This document shows, piece after piece, positions 25,602 through 34,022 of a stretch of 64,000 nt of DNA. Made by a program: the position numbers and the translations under genes. The notes under the pieces were generated by a model. The model saw only the letters and a program-made list of their open reading frames with translations. It made no database searches and was not told where the DNA came from. Position 1 is the stretch's first letter. Each line of letters opens with the position of its first letter. Where the stretch lies: assembly GCF_029222705.1 (NCBI RefSeq), contig NZ_JARGZF010000002.1:930001-994000 (forward strand), in the 5' to 3' direction. Source of the DNA: Knoellia sp. p5-6-4. GTDB lineage: Bacteria; Actinomycetota; Actinomycetes; Actinomycetales; Dermatophilaceae.

Positions 25602-25628
25602 GGAAACCGTTGTCGCGCAACGGTTTCC
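25602..25628. repeat. Operator-like perfect inverted repeat
   Basis: GGAAACCGTTG-TCGCG-CAACGGTTTCC: 11-bp arms around 5 nt, between the acyl-CoA dehydrogenase stop (25725) and the HNH gene start (25550). The half GGAAACCGTT resembles LacI-family operators. There is no T-run, so it fits an operator better than a terminator. It lies about 40 bp upstream of the HNH -10. Confidence 0.5.
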
Positions 25629-25724
25629 GACGGCATACCGAGCCACGGTGCGCAAGGCGCACATCAACGCATGTGGACGGTGTGACGATCCGAGCCGCCC
25701 TGTGGACAGGAGGCCGGGGAACCC

Positions 25725-26891
25725 CTACTTCAGGAGCTGGCGGGCCATCACCACGCGCTGCACCTGGTTGGTGCCCTCGTAGATCTGGGTGATCTTCGCG
25801 TCGCGCATCATGCGCTCGACCGGGAAGTCCTTGGTGTAGCCGTAGCCGCCGAGCAGCTGCACCGCGTCGGTGGTCACCTTCATGGCGACGTCGGACGCGA
25901 GGCACTTCGCGGCCGCACCGAAGAACGGCAGGTCGGCGTCACCGCGCTCGGACTTGGCCGCGGCGACGTAGACCATCTGGCGCGCCGCCTCGAGCTCCAT
26001 GGCCATGTCGGCGAGCATGAACTGGATGCCCTGGAAGTCGGCGATGGCCTTGCCGAACTGCTTGCGCTCCTTGACGTAGTCGAGCGCGAAGTCCAGCGCA
26101 CCCTGGGCGATGCCGACCGCCTGCGCGCCGATGGTGACGCGGGTGTGGTCGAGGGTGCGCAGCGCGATCTTGAGGCCCTCGCCGGGCGCGCCGACCATGC
26201 GGTCGCCGGGCAGGCGCACGTTGTCGAAGTGCAGCTCGCGCGTCGGGGAGCCCTTGATCCCGAGCTTGCGCTCCTTCTCGCCGAAGGTGAAGCCCTCGTC
26301 GGACCTCTCGACGACGAAGGCGCTCACGTTGTTGCCGCGACGACCCTCGGGGTCGGTGACGGCCAGCACGGTGTAGTAGTCGGAGACGCCCGCGTTGGTG
26401 ATCCAGGACTTCTGCCCGTTCAGCACCCAGTCGTCGCCGTCGCGGCGCGCGCGGGTCTTCATCGCGGCGGTGTCCGAGCCGGCCTCCCGCTCGGAGAGGC
26501 CGTAGGAGAAGGTCGACTCGCCCCGGGCCACCGGCGGCAGGTACTTCGCCTTGACCTCCTGCGAGGCCGCCAGGAGCAGCGGCATCGTGCCCAGCTTGTT
26601 GACCGCCGGGATCAGCGAGGCGGAGGCGTCCGCACGGGCGACCTCCTCGATGACGATGCAGGTCGCGAGCGCGTCTGCCCCGACGCCGTCGTACTCCTCG
26701 GGGATGTGCGGCGCGAAGAAGTCGGAGGCGACGAGGGCGTCGTGGGCCTCCTGGGGGTAGCGCCCCTCCTCGTCGACCGCTGCGGCGAACGGCGCGATCT
26801 TGTCGCGTGCCACCGCGCGGACCGCGTCGCGCAGGGCCTCGTGGTCCTCGGACGTCTTGAACAGGTCGAAGTCGGCGTTTCCGGTGCTCAC
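25725..26891 (-). CDS. Acyl-CoA dehydrogenase
   Basis: 388 residues, full length. The FAD-binding region has YGLSEREAGSDTAAM and WITNAGVSD, and the C-terminal IYEGTNQVQR places the catalytic glutamate at 372, as in short-chain and butyryl-type enzymes. It carries out alpha,beta-dehydrogenation of an acyl-CoA and passes electrons to ETF. The GTG start is preceded by TAACCT and 6 nt, a leaderless arrangement. No other beta-oxidation gene is adjacent. Chain length preference is not visible. Confidence 0.95.
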   Translation of the reverse strand: MSTGNADFDLFKTSEDHEALRDAVRAVARDKIAPFAAAVDEEGRYPQEAHDALVASDFFAPHIPEEYDGVGADALATCIVIEEVARADASASLIPAVNKLGTMPLLLAASQEVKAKYLPPVARGESTFSYGLSEREAGSDTAAMKTRARRDGDDWVLNGQKSWITNAGVSDYYTVLAVTDPEGRRGNNVSAFVVERSDEGFTFGEKERKLGIKGSPTRELHFDNVRLPGDRMVGAPGEGLKIALRTLDHTRVTIGAQAVGIAQGALDFALDYVKERKQFGKAIADFQGIQFMLADMAMELEAARQMVYVAAAKSERGDADLPFFGAAAKCLASDVAMKVTTDAVQLLGGYGYTKDFPVERMMRDAKITQIYEGTNQVQRVVMARQLLK

Positions 26892-26897
26892 GGCCGC

Positions 26898-26903
26898 AGG
26901 TTA
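26898..26903 (-). promoter_or_regulatory. -10 element of a leaderless promoter (acyl-CoA dehydrogenase)
   Basis: TAACCT, N6, GTG on the minus strand. A GGAGG 12 nt before the start also exists but is too far away to act as a normal Shine-Dalgarno. Confidence 0.5.
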
Positions 26904-27015
26904 CCTCCCGGTATGCCGTCCCGAAGAGCCTCGCAGGTGTGGCGCGCGCCACCTCCTCGGCGAGCCCCTTTCGGGGGATCCGAGCGAATCGCCCCACTTC
27001 GCGACGGTACGCGGC

Positions 27016-27021
27016 TAGATT
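27016..27021 (+). promoter_or_regulatory. Candidate -10 of the third FG-GAP gene
   Basis: TAGATT lies 54 nt before the ATG at 27076. The transcript would have a leader of about 48 nt with a GGGGGA Shine-Dalgarno. No clear -35 element. Confidence 0.35.
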
Positions 27022-27075
27022 CGCCCACTGCTGCTCCATCGCGTCGGCGTGTGCCGGCCTCACTCCTGGGGGACC

Positions 27076-29241
27076 ATGACCACCACACCCGGACCTGCCC
27101 GCCTGGTTCTGACCGCCCTCGTGGCGACCTCGCTCGCCGCTGGCACCACCTCGGTCGCCGAGGCTACGGCGTCGACGTCGTACCGCGACGGCATGGACCT
27201 GAAGACGCGCGCCATCAACGCCCTCCTCGACGGGAGCACGACGGACCACTCGGCACCAAAGCCAGCCCCCGCTCCCGTGGCCCGAAACCTGGCGGGTTCA
27301 GCGACCGCCGGCCCATCTGCCGGTGACGGCACGACACCGGCTCAGCCGCAGGCGGCGGGCGACCTCGGTGACTGCACCGGGCTTGCGCTCGACTGGACGC
27401 CCACCCACGACCGGGTCTGGCTGCACTGGAACGACATGGCGCGCGACAACTACACGATCCTCGCGCGGCGTGACGGCGGGTCCTGGCGTCAGCTGGGCTC
27501 GACGACCGAGACGTCCTTCATGGATGCTTCGTCCAACACGCACGGCTTCGTGACCTACCGCCTCGACTCCGACGAGCTCATCTGCAGCCTCGGCGACTGG
27601 GTCACCATGGTCACGCCGAACGGGCGGGGCGAGGTGGACGCCGTCTACGGAGCCACCGCGAGCGGGACCGGCACGCCGGGACTGATGGAGCAGGACGCCT
27701 ACTCCTACGCGATGCCGGTGGGTCGCGCCGGTGTCGATCCTGCCTTTTCCCCCGACGGCCGGTTCGTGGCCTCGACCCGGCAGGACGCCGCGGGCGTGTG
27801 GCAGCTGTCGGTGAACGCCGCCGGCAGCACCCGCCGCTCGGTGAGGTCACTTGCCATGCCGGCCGGGTTCGTGGGCGCCGAGGCGGCGTGGTCGCCCGAC
27901 GGCTCGGAGATCGTCTACACGCGCTACGCCCTCGACGCGCAGGGCGCCGCGACCGACCCGGAGCTGCACGTCCTGACCGTCGCCACCGGCGCCGACAGGG
28001 TGGTGGCCGGCTCCCAGGGATTGGTGCAGTCGGACTGGCGATCACGGGCACAGCTCGTGGCCGCGGGTTTCGCGCCGGGCACGGGCCTCTACAACCTGCC
28101 CGCCGCGGGAGGTGCCGCCACCGAGATCACCGGCACCGCGAACGCCGGTGACCCTGAGGTGGCTCCGGACGGACGCGTGTGGTTCGTTGAAGGGAACGGC
28201 ACCACCTTCACTGTCCGGACGCTGACGGGCGACCTGGCCCGGACGGTGCACACAAGCACCACGCACTGGTTCGAGCAGCCGCGCGTCGCGCAGGACGGCA
28301 CCGTCTACATCCTGGACGTCGACATGCACGACGTGGGCAACCCCGACGACAACACCTTCACCGTGACGCGCGGCACGTTCGGTGCCGACGGGATGCAACA
28401 GACGGGTATCGGCGCACCGCGAGACGCCAGGGTGGTCGGCTTCCACGGGTTCGACGTGCGCCAGCCGCTCAGCACGGGCACCTCGGACTTCGTCGGCGAC
28501 GCCAACCCCGACGTCCTCGCCCGCGACAACTCGGGCCGGCAGTGGGTCTACCCGATGACGCAGGACCTCTCCTCGGGTGCCCCGCGCCTTGGCACGCGGG
28601 TGCAGGTCGGCACGGGGTGGAACATCTACAACGCCATCGTCGCCGCCGGTGACCTCACCGGCGATGGTCGCGGCGACATCGTGACCCGCGACACCAGTGG
28701 GGTGCTCTGGCGGTATGACGGCCTCGGCGGCGGGAGGGTGTCGGCACGGGTCAGGATCGGCACTAGCTGGAGCGGCTACCTCATCGTCGGGACCGGCGAT
28801 TTCAACGGGGACAGTCGTGCCGACCTGCTGGCCCGCGACAAGTACGGGGTTCTCTGGCTGTACCCAGGTACCGGCCGTGGTGGTCTCACCACCCGTACGA
28901 AGCTCGGGACCGGCTGGCAGGGCATGACCGCGATCCTTGGCTCCGGAGACTTCGATTACGACAACGACGCCGACGTGCTGGCGCGGGACGGCAGTGGTGT
29001 GCTGTGGCTGTACCCGAACAGTGGCCGGGGCTCCTTCCAGCCCCGTCGCAAGGTCGGCTCGGGATGGGGCGGCTTCAGCGCCCTGCTGGCGCCCGAGAGC
29101 GTCGGTTCCCTCCTAAACGTCCTTGGCCGTGACCGCTACGGCAACCTTGTCGCCTACGGAGTCATCGGCGACGGCCGATTCGAATCAAACCTGTCGGGCC
29201 GGATCGGCACCGGGTGGAGCGGATACGCCATGACAAGCTGA
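27076..29241 (+). CDS. Secreted protein with PD40-like propeller and FG-GAP repeats
   Basis: 721 residues from the ATG at 27076 (TGGGGGA just upstream). A signal peptide (LVLTALVATSLAAG) leads to a Thr/Pro/Ala linker. Residues about 100-190 look like a fibronectin-type sandwich. About 200-450 has PDGRFVAST- and PDGSEIVYT-type TolB/PD40 blades. From about 475 to the end lie five FG-GAP units, for example DLTGDGRGD, DFNGDSRAD and DFDYDNDAD, with VLWLYPGTGRGG. Those C-terminal units resemble the tails of the proteins at 937 and 2996, 21 kb away. No catalytic domain is seen; it may bind a wall glycan or protein. A strong terminator follows. Confidence 0.8.
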   Translation: MTTTPGPARLVLTALVATSLAAGTTSVAEATASTSYRDGMDLKTRAINALLDGSTTDHSAPKPAPAPVARNLAGSATAGPSAGDGTTPAQPQAAGDLGDCTGLALDWTPTHDRVWLHWNDMARDNYTILARRDGGSWRQLGSTTETSFMDASSNTHGFVTYRLDSDELICSLGDWVTMVTPNGRGEVDAVYGATASGTGTPGLMEQDAYSYAMPVGRAGVDPAFSPDGRFVASTRQDAAGVWQLSVNAAGSTRRSVRSLAMPAGFVGAEAAWSPDGSEIVYTRYALDAQGAATDPELHVLTVATGADRVVAGSQGLVQSDWRSRAQLVAAGFAPGTGLYNLPAAGGAATEITGTANAGDPEVAPDGRVWFVEGNGTTFTVRTLTGDLARTVHTSTTHWFEQPRVAQDGTVYILDVDMHDVGNPDDNTFTVTRGTFGADGMQQTGIGAPRDARVVGFHGFDVRQPLSTGTSDFVGDANPDVLARDNSGRQWVYPMTQDLSSGAPRLGTRVQVGTGWNIYNAIVAAGDLTGDGRGDIVTRDTSGVLWRYDGLGGGRVSARVRIGTSWSGYLIVGTGDFNGDSRADLLARDKYGVLWLYPGTGRGGLTTRTKLGTGWQGMTAILGSGDFDYDNDADVLARDGSGVLWLYPNSGRGSFQPRRKVGSGWGGFSALLAPESVGSLLNVLGRDRYGNLVAYGVIGDGRFESNLSGRIGTGWSGYAMTS

Positions 29242-29257
29242 ACGAAGACCCGAGGGC

Positions 29258-29303
29258 CGTGAAGGGGTGTGCGGCGAAGGCACTCGCGGCACACCCCTTC
29301 ACG
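29258..29303. terminator. Bidirectional hairpin terminator
   Basis: A perfect 15-bp stem (29258-29272 with 29289-29303) around a 16-nt loop that can itself pair (GCGA/TCGC). It lies between the convergent FG-GAP and oxidoreductase genes, 16 nt after the first stop and 22 nt from the second. Confidence 0.9.
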
Positions 29304-29325
29304 CCGTGGTGCCGGTGCCACACCG

Positions 29326-30384
29326 TCAGCGGCGCCGCAGGTGGAAGTGGCGGCCGTGCTCCTCGCGGTCCACGAGCTCCGGCAGTACCTCCTGCTCGAA
29401 GAGCTTGATGCTCGTGATGTCGTAGGCGGCGTCGGCGAAGTAGGTGATGGCGTAGGTCATCCCTGCGGCCTCGAGCTTCCTGAACGTCTCGACGATCTGC
29501 TCCGGCGTGCCGACGGCGGGGCCGTTGCGGAACGAGCGGACCTGCTCGTCGGCCTTCTCCTCGCTGAGGCCCGCCCGCAGGTACTGCTCGCGGATCCACG
29601 CCAGCCGGTTCTCGACCTCGCGCTCGTCCCGGCCGATCACGACGTTGTAGTTGGCGCTGCGGACGATCTCGTCGAAGTCCCGGCCGACGTCCCGGCAGTG
29701 GGCCCGCAGGACCTCGCTCTTGTGCCGGAAGCCCTCGGGCGTGCCGTCGAAGTTGGTGTAGTCGGCGTACTGCGCGGCGATGCGCAGCGTCTTCCGCTCG
29801 CCGCCGCCCGCCACCCACATCGGGATGCCGTTCTCCTTCGACCCCGGCAGCACGGTGCCCTGCAACGGCTGCGGGGCGCAGCGCGCGCCGTCGACCTGGT
29901 AGTGCTCGCCATGGAAGGTGGCCGAGCCCTTGGTCCACATGTCGCGCATGATCTGCACGCCCTCCTCGAGGGCCTTGATCCGCTCCCCCGCGCGCGGGAA
30001 GCCGTAGCCGTAGGCGCGCCACTCGTGCTCGTACCAGCCGGCGCCGATGCCCATGTCGATGCGCCCCTCCGACACGATGTCGGCGGTGGCCGCCACCTTC
30101 GCGAGGTATGCGGGGTTGCGGTAGCTCATGCACGTGCACATCTGGCCCAGGCGGACCCGTCCGGTCACCGCCCCGAGCGCCGCCATCAGCGTCCAGGCCT
30201 CGTGGGTGGCCTCACCGGTCGGCACCGGGGTGGTGTGGAAGTGGTCGTAGACCCAGATGGAGGACCAGTCGTCGTTCGCGTCCACGCGCCGCGCGAGGCC
30301 GGCCATGACGCCCCAGTGCTGCGACGGGTCGATGCCGACCAGGTCCATGCGCCATCCCTGCGGGACGAACAGTCCGAACTTCAT
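29326..30384 (-). CDS. LLM-class F420/flavin-dependent oxidoreductase
   Basis: 352 residues of the luciferase-like monooxygenase fold. KFGLFVPQG opens the barrel, VYDHFHTTP follows beta-strand 2, and VSEGRIDMGIGAGW is the cofactor-phosphate region typical of actinobacterial F420-dependent members. AGGAG lies 5 nt before the ATG at 30384; the TTG just before it is not needed. The substrate is unknown and the neighbours give no clue. It diverges from the polysaccharide locus. The gap contains a GTGGGGCCC-N6-GGGCCCCAC dyad (30436-30459). Confidence 0.85.
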   Translation of the reverse strand: MKFGLFVPQGWRMDLVGIDPSQHWGVMAGLARRVDANDDWSSIWVYDHFHTTPVPTGEATHEAWTLMAALGAVTGRVRLGQMCTCMSYRNPAYLAKVAATADIVSEGRIDMGIGAGWYEHEWRAYGYGFPRAGERIKALEEGVQIMRDMWTKGSATFHGEHYQVDGARCAPQPLQGTVLPGSKENGIPMWVAGGGERKTLRIAAQYADYTNFDGTPEGFRHKSEVLRAHCRDVGRDFDEIVRSANYNVVIGRDEREVENRLAWIREQYLRAGLSEEKADEQVRSFRNGPAVGTPEQIVETFRKLEAAGMTYAITYFADAAYDITSIKLFEQEVLPELVDREEHGRHFHLRRR

Positions 30385-30510
30385 CAACGCTCCTGGGGGT
30401 GTGGACGAGCTGGCGGGCCCGGGCGGGCCCGGCTGTGGGGCCCCTCCGTGGGCCCCACTCTACGGACGCCGGGCCACGACGCCTGTTGGGAGCCCAGGTG
30501 CCCGCGCCGC

Positions 30511-30516
30511 TACAGT
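30511..30516 (+). promoter_or_regulatory. -10 element of a leaderless promoter (epimerase gene)
   Basis: TACAGT, N7, GTG. TTGGGA at 30485-30490 could be a -35, with a slightly long spacer of about 20 nt. Confidence 0.55.
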
Positions 30517-30523
30517 CTCCCGC

Positions 30524-31603
30524 GTGAAGATCCTCAGCGTCGTCGGTGCCCGTCCCCAGTTCGTCAAGCTCGCGCCCATCGCGCGGGCCCTGGGTGAGGC
30601 CGGCCATGAGCACGTCATCGTTCACACCGGCCAGCACTACGACCTCAACATGTCGGACGTCTTCTTCGAGGACCTGGGCATCCCCGCCCCCGATGTGCAC
30701 CTCGCGGTCGGCTCCGCGAGCCACGGCCGCCAGACCGGCGCCATGCTCGGGGCCATGGACGAGGTGCTCGAGGAGCACCGCCCGGACTGGGTCCTCGTCT
30801 ACGGCGACACCAACTCCACGGTCGCCGGAGCCCTGTCAGCGGTGAAGATGCACATCCCGCTGGCCCACCTCGAGGCGGGCCTGCGCTCGTTCAACCGCCG
30901 GATGCCCGAGGAGCACAACCGCGTGCTCACCGACCACGCGGCCGACCTCTGCCTCGCGCCCACCGAGCTGGCGATGCGCCACCTCGCCAACGAGGGCCTC
31001 TCGGGCCGCAGCGTGCTCGTCGGCGACGTCATGACCGACGTGCTGCTCACCGTGCGCGACGCCGTCGCCGAGCGGGAGCCGGAGCTGCCCGAGGACATCG
31101 ACCCCGCGAGCCCCTACTACGTCGCCACGCTGCACCGCGCAGAGAACACCGACGACCCCGAGCGGCTGCGCGCCATTATCGAGAGCCTGGCCAAGGTCGA
31201 CGCGCCCGTGCTCCTCCTCGCCCACCCGCGCCTGCGGTCACGCGCCGAACAGCACGGCCTCGACCTGGCCCAGGGTGCCGTCGTGGCGGCCGACCCGCTG
31301 CCCTACCCCACCCTGGTCCGGGCGGCGATGTCGAGCGCCGGCGTCATCACCGACTCCGGCGGCCTCCAGAAGGAGGCCTTCCTGCTTCGGGTCCCGTGCA
31401 CAACCATCCGCACAGAAACGGAATGGACCGAGACCGTCGACCTCGGATGGAACGTTCTCGCCGGAGATATCGAGACCTTGTATGCCGCCGTGACACGGCC
31501 CCACCCACAGGCCACAGACGCGATGCCGTATGGCGACGGCAGCGCAGCTGGGCGGGCGGTCGAAGCCATCCTCGCCGGCGGCACACGGCTGGCCAGCGCT
31601 TAA
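30524..31603 (+). CDS. wecB: UDP-N-acetylglucosamine 2-epimerase family enzyme (WecB/WbpI-like)
   Basis: 359 residues. SVVGARPQFVKLAP, HTGQHYD, HLEAGLRS, EEHNR and ITDSGGLQKEA are the family signatures of non-hydrolysing UDP-HexNAc 2-epimerases. With the wbpA-D-E-B-like genes nearby, the product is better read as the WbpI-type enzyme converting UDP-GlcNAc3NAcA to UDP-ManNAc3NAcA, although plain UDP-GlcNAc to UDP-ManNAc cannot be excluded. The GTG start is leaderless. Base composition changes inside the gene: codons after about 31395 end in A/T far more often (roughly a quarter) than those before (under a tenth), suggesting a recombination joint. Confidence 0.92.
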   Translation: MKILSVVGARPQFVKLAPIARALGEAGHEHVIVHTGQHYDLNMSDVFFEDLGIPAPDVHLAVGSASHGRQTGAMLGAMDEVLEEHRPDWVLVYGDTNSTVAGALSAVKMHIPLAHLEAGLRSFNRRMPEEHNRVLTDHAADLCLAPTELAMRHLANEGLSGRSVLVGDVMTDVLLTVRDAVAEREPELPEDIDPASPYYVATLHRAENTDDPERLRAIIESLAKVDAPVLLLAHPRLRSRAEQHGLDLAQGAVVAADPLPYPTLVRAAMSSAGVITDSGGLQKEAFLLRVPCTTIRTETEWTETVDLGWNVLAGDIETLYAAVTRPHPQATDAMPYGDGSAAGRAVEAILAGGTRLASA

Positions 31604-31606
31604 GAT
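31601..31606 (+). promoter_or_regulatory. -10 element overlapping the epimerase stop codon
   Basis: TAAGAT, N7, GTG. Its first three bases are the TAA stop of the epimerase gene. It would drive a leaderless transcript of the glycosyltransferase. Confidence 0.5.
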
Positions 31607-31613
31607 CAGCGCC

Positions 31614-32756
31614 GTGCCGCGACCTCGGATCCTTTGCATCTCCCTCTCGCCCATCTCGCGCGATGCCCGCGTCCTGCGGCAGCTGGACGTCCTGAGCGAG
31701 CACGGGGACGTCACCACCGTGGGCTACGGCCCACGCCCGACGGGCGCGACCGACCACGTCGTGGTGCCGGACAGCGCGCTGACCCTGCCTCAGACGCCCA
31801 TGGGTGTGCTGAAGTTGGCGACCCGTCGGCTGCGCAGCGCCGAGCTCGACGCACCAGCCGTGCGCTACGCGTTGCAAGCACTGGAGGGCCAGCGCTTCGA
31901 CTTGGTCGTTGCCAATGACGCGCGATCACTCGCGCTGGCGTTCCGGCTCGCCGAGGGTGCGCCCGTCTGGGGCGACATGCACGAGTGGGCGCCCGGCCAA
32001 CGCGACCAGTACGTCGTTTGGCGGCTCATGGTGGCTCCCCTGATGGACTACATGTGCCGCACCTACCTGCCGCAGTGTGCTGCCGTCAGCACGGTGGCCG
32101 AAAGCCTGGTCCATGAGTACGACCGGGTCTACGGCACCCAGGCGGAGCTCGTCCGCAACTCCCGCCCGTGGGAGGACCTTGAGCCCACTCCCCTGAGCGC
32201 GGACGGCCGGCTTCGGCTCGTGCACAGCGGAGGGGCCGAGCCCAACCGCAACCTCAGCATGCTGATTGACGCCGCCGTCGAACTCGAGCACACGACGCTC
32301 GACCTGTACCTCGTCTCTGCCGGTGACGGCGGAAAGTACCTCCGTATGCTTCAGGAACAGGCCGCGGTGAGCGACCGCATCACCATCCACGACCCCGTCC
32401 CCCCCGCGGAGCTGCCCATGACGCTGAACGCCTACGACGTGGGCGTCTTCTCGTTGCCGCCGGACAACTTCAACATGGAGAACTGCCTCCCCAACAAGCT
32501 CTTCGACTTCCTCCAGGCGCGACTGGCGTTCGCCGTCAGCCCCTCGCCCGAGATGGCGCGGTTCGTGCGTGAAAACGAGCTCGGTGTGGTCTCGGCTGAT
32601 TACTCGCAGGACGCCTTCGTGCGGGCCCTCCGCACCCTGACCCCCGAGGGGGTCGTGGCAGCAAAGGAGTCAGCACATCGCCACGCCAAAGAGCTCAGCA
32701 GCGACACGGACGTCGCCGCCTCCCATGCGATCGTCCGCCGTCTCCTAGGGGACTGA
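31614..32756 (+). CDS. GT4-like glycosyltransferase
   Basis: 380 residues with a GT-B layout. LCISLSPISRDARVLRQL is the N-terminal loop common in GT4 proteins, LVHSGGAEPNRNLSMLIDA opens the C-terminal domain, and NCLPNKLFDFLQARLAFAVS is the donor-binding E-x7-E region in altered form. The GTG at 31614 is preceded by TAAGAT and 7 nt. It lies in the lower-GC cassette between the epimerase and the wbp-like genes and converges with another glycosyltransferase. It probably adds a sugar to the glycan containing the diacetamido-mannuronic acid. Donor unknown. Confidence 0.82.
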   Translation: MPRPRILCISLSPISRDARVLRQLDVLSEHGDVTTVGYGPRPTGATDHVVVPDSALTLPQTPMGVLKLATRRLRSAELDAPAVRYALQALEGQRFDLVVANDARSLALAFRLAEGAPVWGDMHEWAPGQRDQYVVWRLMVAPLMDYMCRTYLPQCAAVSTVAESLVHEYDRVYGTQAELVRNSRPWEDLEPTPLSADGRLRLVHSGGAEPNRNLSMLIDAAVELEHTTLDLYLVSAGDGGKYLRMLQEQAAVSDRITIHDPVPPAELPMTLNAYDVGVFSLPPDNFNMENCLPNKLFDFLQARLAFAVSPSPEMARFVRENELGVVSADYSQDAFVRALRTLTPEGVVAAKESAHRHAKELSSDTDVAASHAIVRRLLGD

Positions 32757-32762
32757 CGCGGC

Positions 32763-33938
32763 TCAGGGAGCCAGAGTCACGCCGGCGGCCCTCAACGTGG
32801 CGTCCGCGGCACCTCGGGCCGCCGCCACCAAGGAGGCATTCTCCTCGGTCCAGTGGGCGAGCCGGGCACGCTCCTCGGCAGGAGCCGGCGACGACAGCGC
32901 CGCAGTCATTGCGGCAGCCACCGCAGCAACGTCATACCCAGGCGCCCACCCGAGCCGCTCTTGCGTCACGAGCTCTTGACCGGCACCGCGCCCAGCGAAC
33001 ACCACGGGCGTTCCACAACTCGTCGCGGCATAGATCTTCGTCGGCTTGGCGAAGTCGTAGCCCAGCCCCGGCTTGATGGACACCAGTGCCGCCGCTGCAC
33101 CACGGAGCCAACGGGCGGCCTCAGGCGGGGGCACCACGCCCAGAAAGTCGACAGCATCGGGCATCTCTGATGCCGCCAGCTCCTTGAGGTGCGGGAGCTC
33201 ACTGCCCTGCCCAAGGAAGACGATGCGTGCCCTCGGGTGCTCCCGGCGCACGAGCGAAAGCGCCCGTACGAAGACTTCGGCACCCTGCCACTCGGACATG
33301 GTCCCGGTGTAGGCGAAGTAGGCCCCTCCCCCCTCGGGTCGAGGACCGTCGGGCCGGAAGACGCGGGTATCGATCCCGTTTCCCACGACGAGGATGCGGT
33401 CCTCAGGGACCCCCATCCCGGCGACCCGCTCGGAGACGCCCTCGGACACCGCGAGCACCAGGGAGGCACCGCGCAACACCCAGGCCTCCACCGACCTTAA
33501 GCCCTTCACGAGTAGGGCTGGAGCCCCCATGCTCGCGGCTCCGTCGGACCACACGTCGGCGGCGTAGTAGGCGTATGGACGCCGCTGGAGAAGGGCCGCA
33601 AGCCGGACCACGACCCCGGTTGTCGGCGGTGGTTCTGCCACAAAGAGCAGCGGTGCGCGTCGCACGAGCAGCCGCAGCAGAGCCGGTACGTCGAAGCTGA
33701 GGTAGTGGAAGTAGCCGCGAATGTTGCCGTTCACGTCTCGTAGTGCCGGCCACCGGGAGACGTGCAGGGCCCCGTCGTCGGGCGCTGCCGAGACTGCCGC
33801 TGGGGGAGTCGTCGTGAGGACCTCGACGTCACAACCCAGGTCGGCGAAGGAGTCGGCCAGCACGCGCTGCCGGAAGGCCGCAGCGCCCACCTCGGGAGTG
33901 AACAGGCGAGTCACGATACGCACAGTCCTGGTCGGCAC
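32763..33938 (-). CDS. GT4 family glycosyltransferase
   Basis: 391 residues from the GTG at 33938 (VPTRTVRIVTRLFTPEVGA), preceded by TAGGGT and 7 nt. GT-B fold: FRQRVLADSFADLG at the N-terminus, AVSEGVSERVAGMGVPEDR and VVGNGIDTRVF in the linker, FAYTGTMSEWQGAEVFVRA and PTKIYAATSCGTPVVF in the donor domain. This resembles WbuB-like transferases that use UDP-HexNAc-type donors. GC3 is lower than in the wbp-like genes that follow, as in the adjacent converging transferase. Confidence 0.87.
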   Translation of the reverse strand: MPTRTVRIVTRLFTPEVGAAAFRQRVLADSFADLGCDVEVLTTTPPAAVSAAPDDGALHVSRWPALRDVNGNIRGYFHYLSFDVPALLRLLVRRAPLLFVAEPPPTTGVVVRLAALLQRRPYAYYAADVWSDGAASMGAPALLVKGLRSVEAWVLRGASLVLAVSEGVSERVAGMGVPEDRILVVGNGIDTRVFRPDGPRPEGGGAYFAYTGTMSEWQGAEVFVRALSLVRREHPRARIVFLGQGSELPHLKELAASEMPDAVDFLGVVPPPEAARWLRGAAAALVSIKPGLGYDFAKPTKIYAATSCGTPVVFAGRGAGQELVTQERLGWAPGYDVAAVAAAMTAALSSPAPAEERARLAHWTEENASLVAAARGAADATLRAAGVTLAP

Positions 33939-33945
33939 GCGTGTC

Positions 33946-33951
33946 ACCCTA
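33946..33951 (-). promoter_or_regulatory. -10 element of a leaderless promoter (GT4 gene)
   Basis: TAGGGT, N7, GTG on the minus strand. It also supports the start at 33938 over the longer frame to 34019. Confidence 0.5.
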
Positions 33952-34022
33952 CCGAGCCGCAACACCACATCTTCACGCCCCGCCGCTCTGGTGGAGCTTC
34001 GGATTGGGCCCGCGACCAATGG

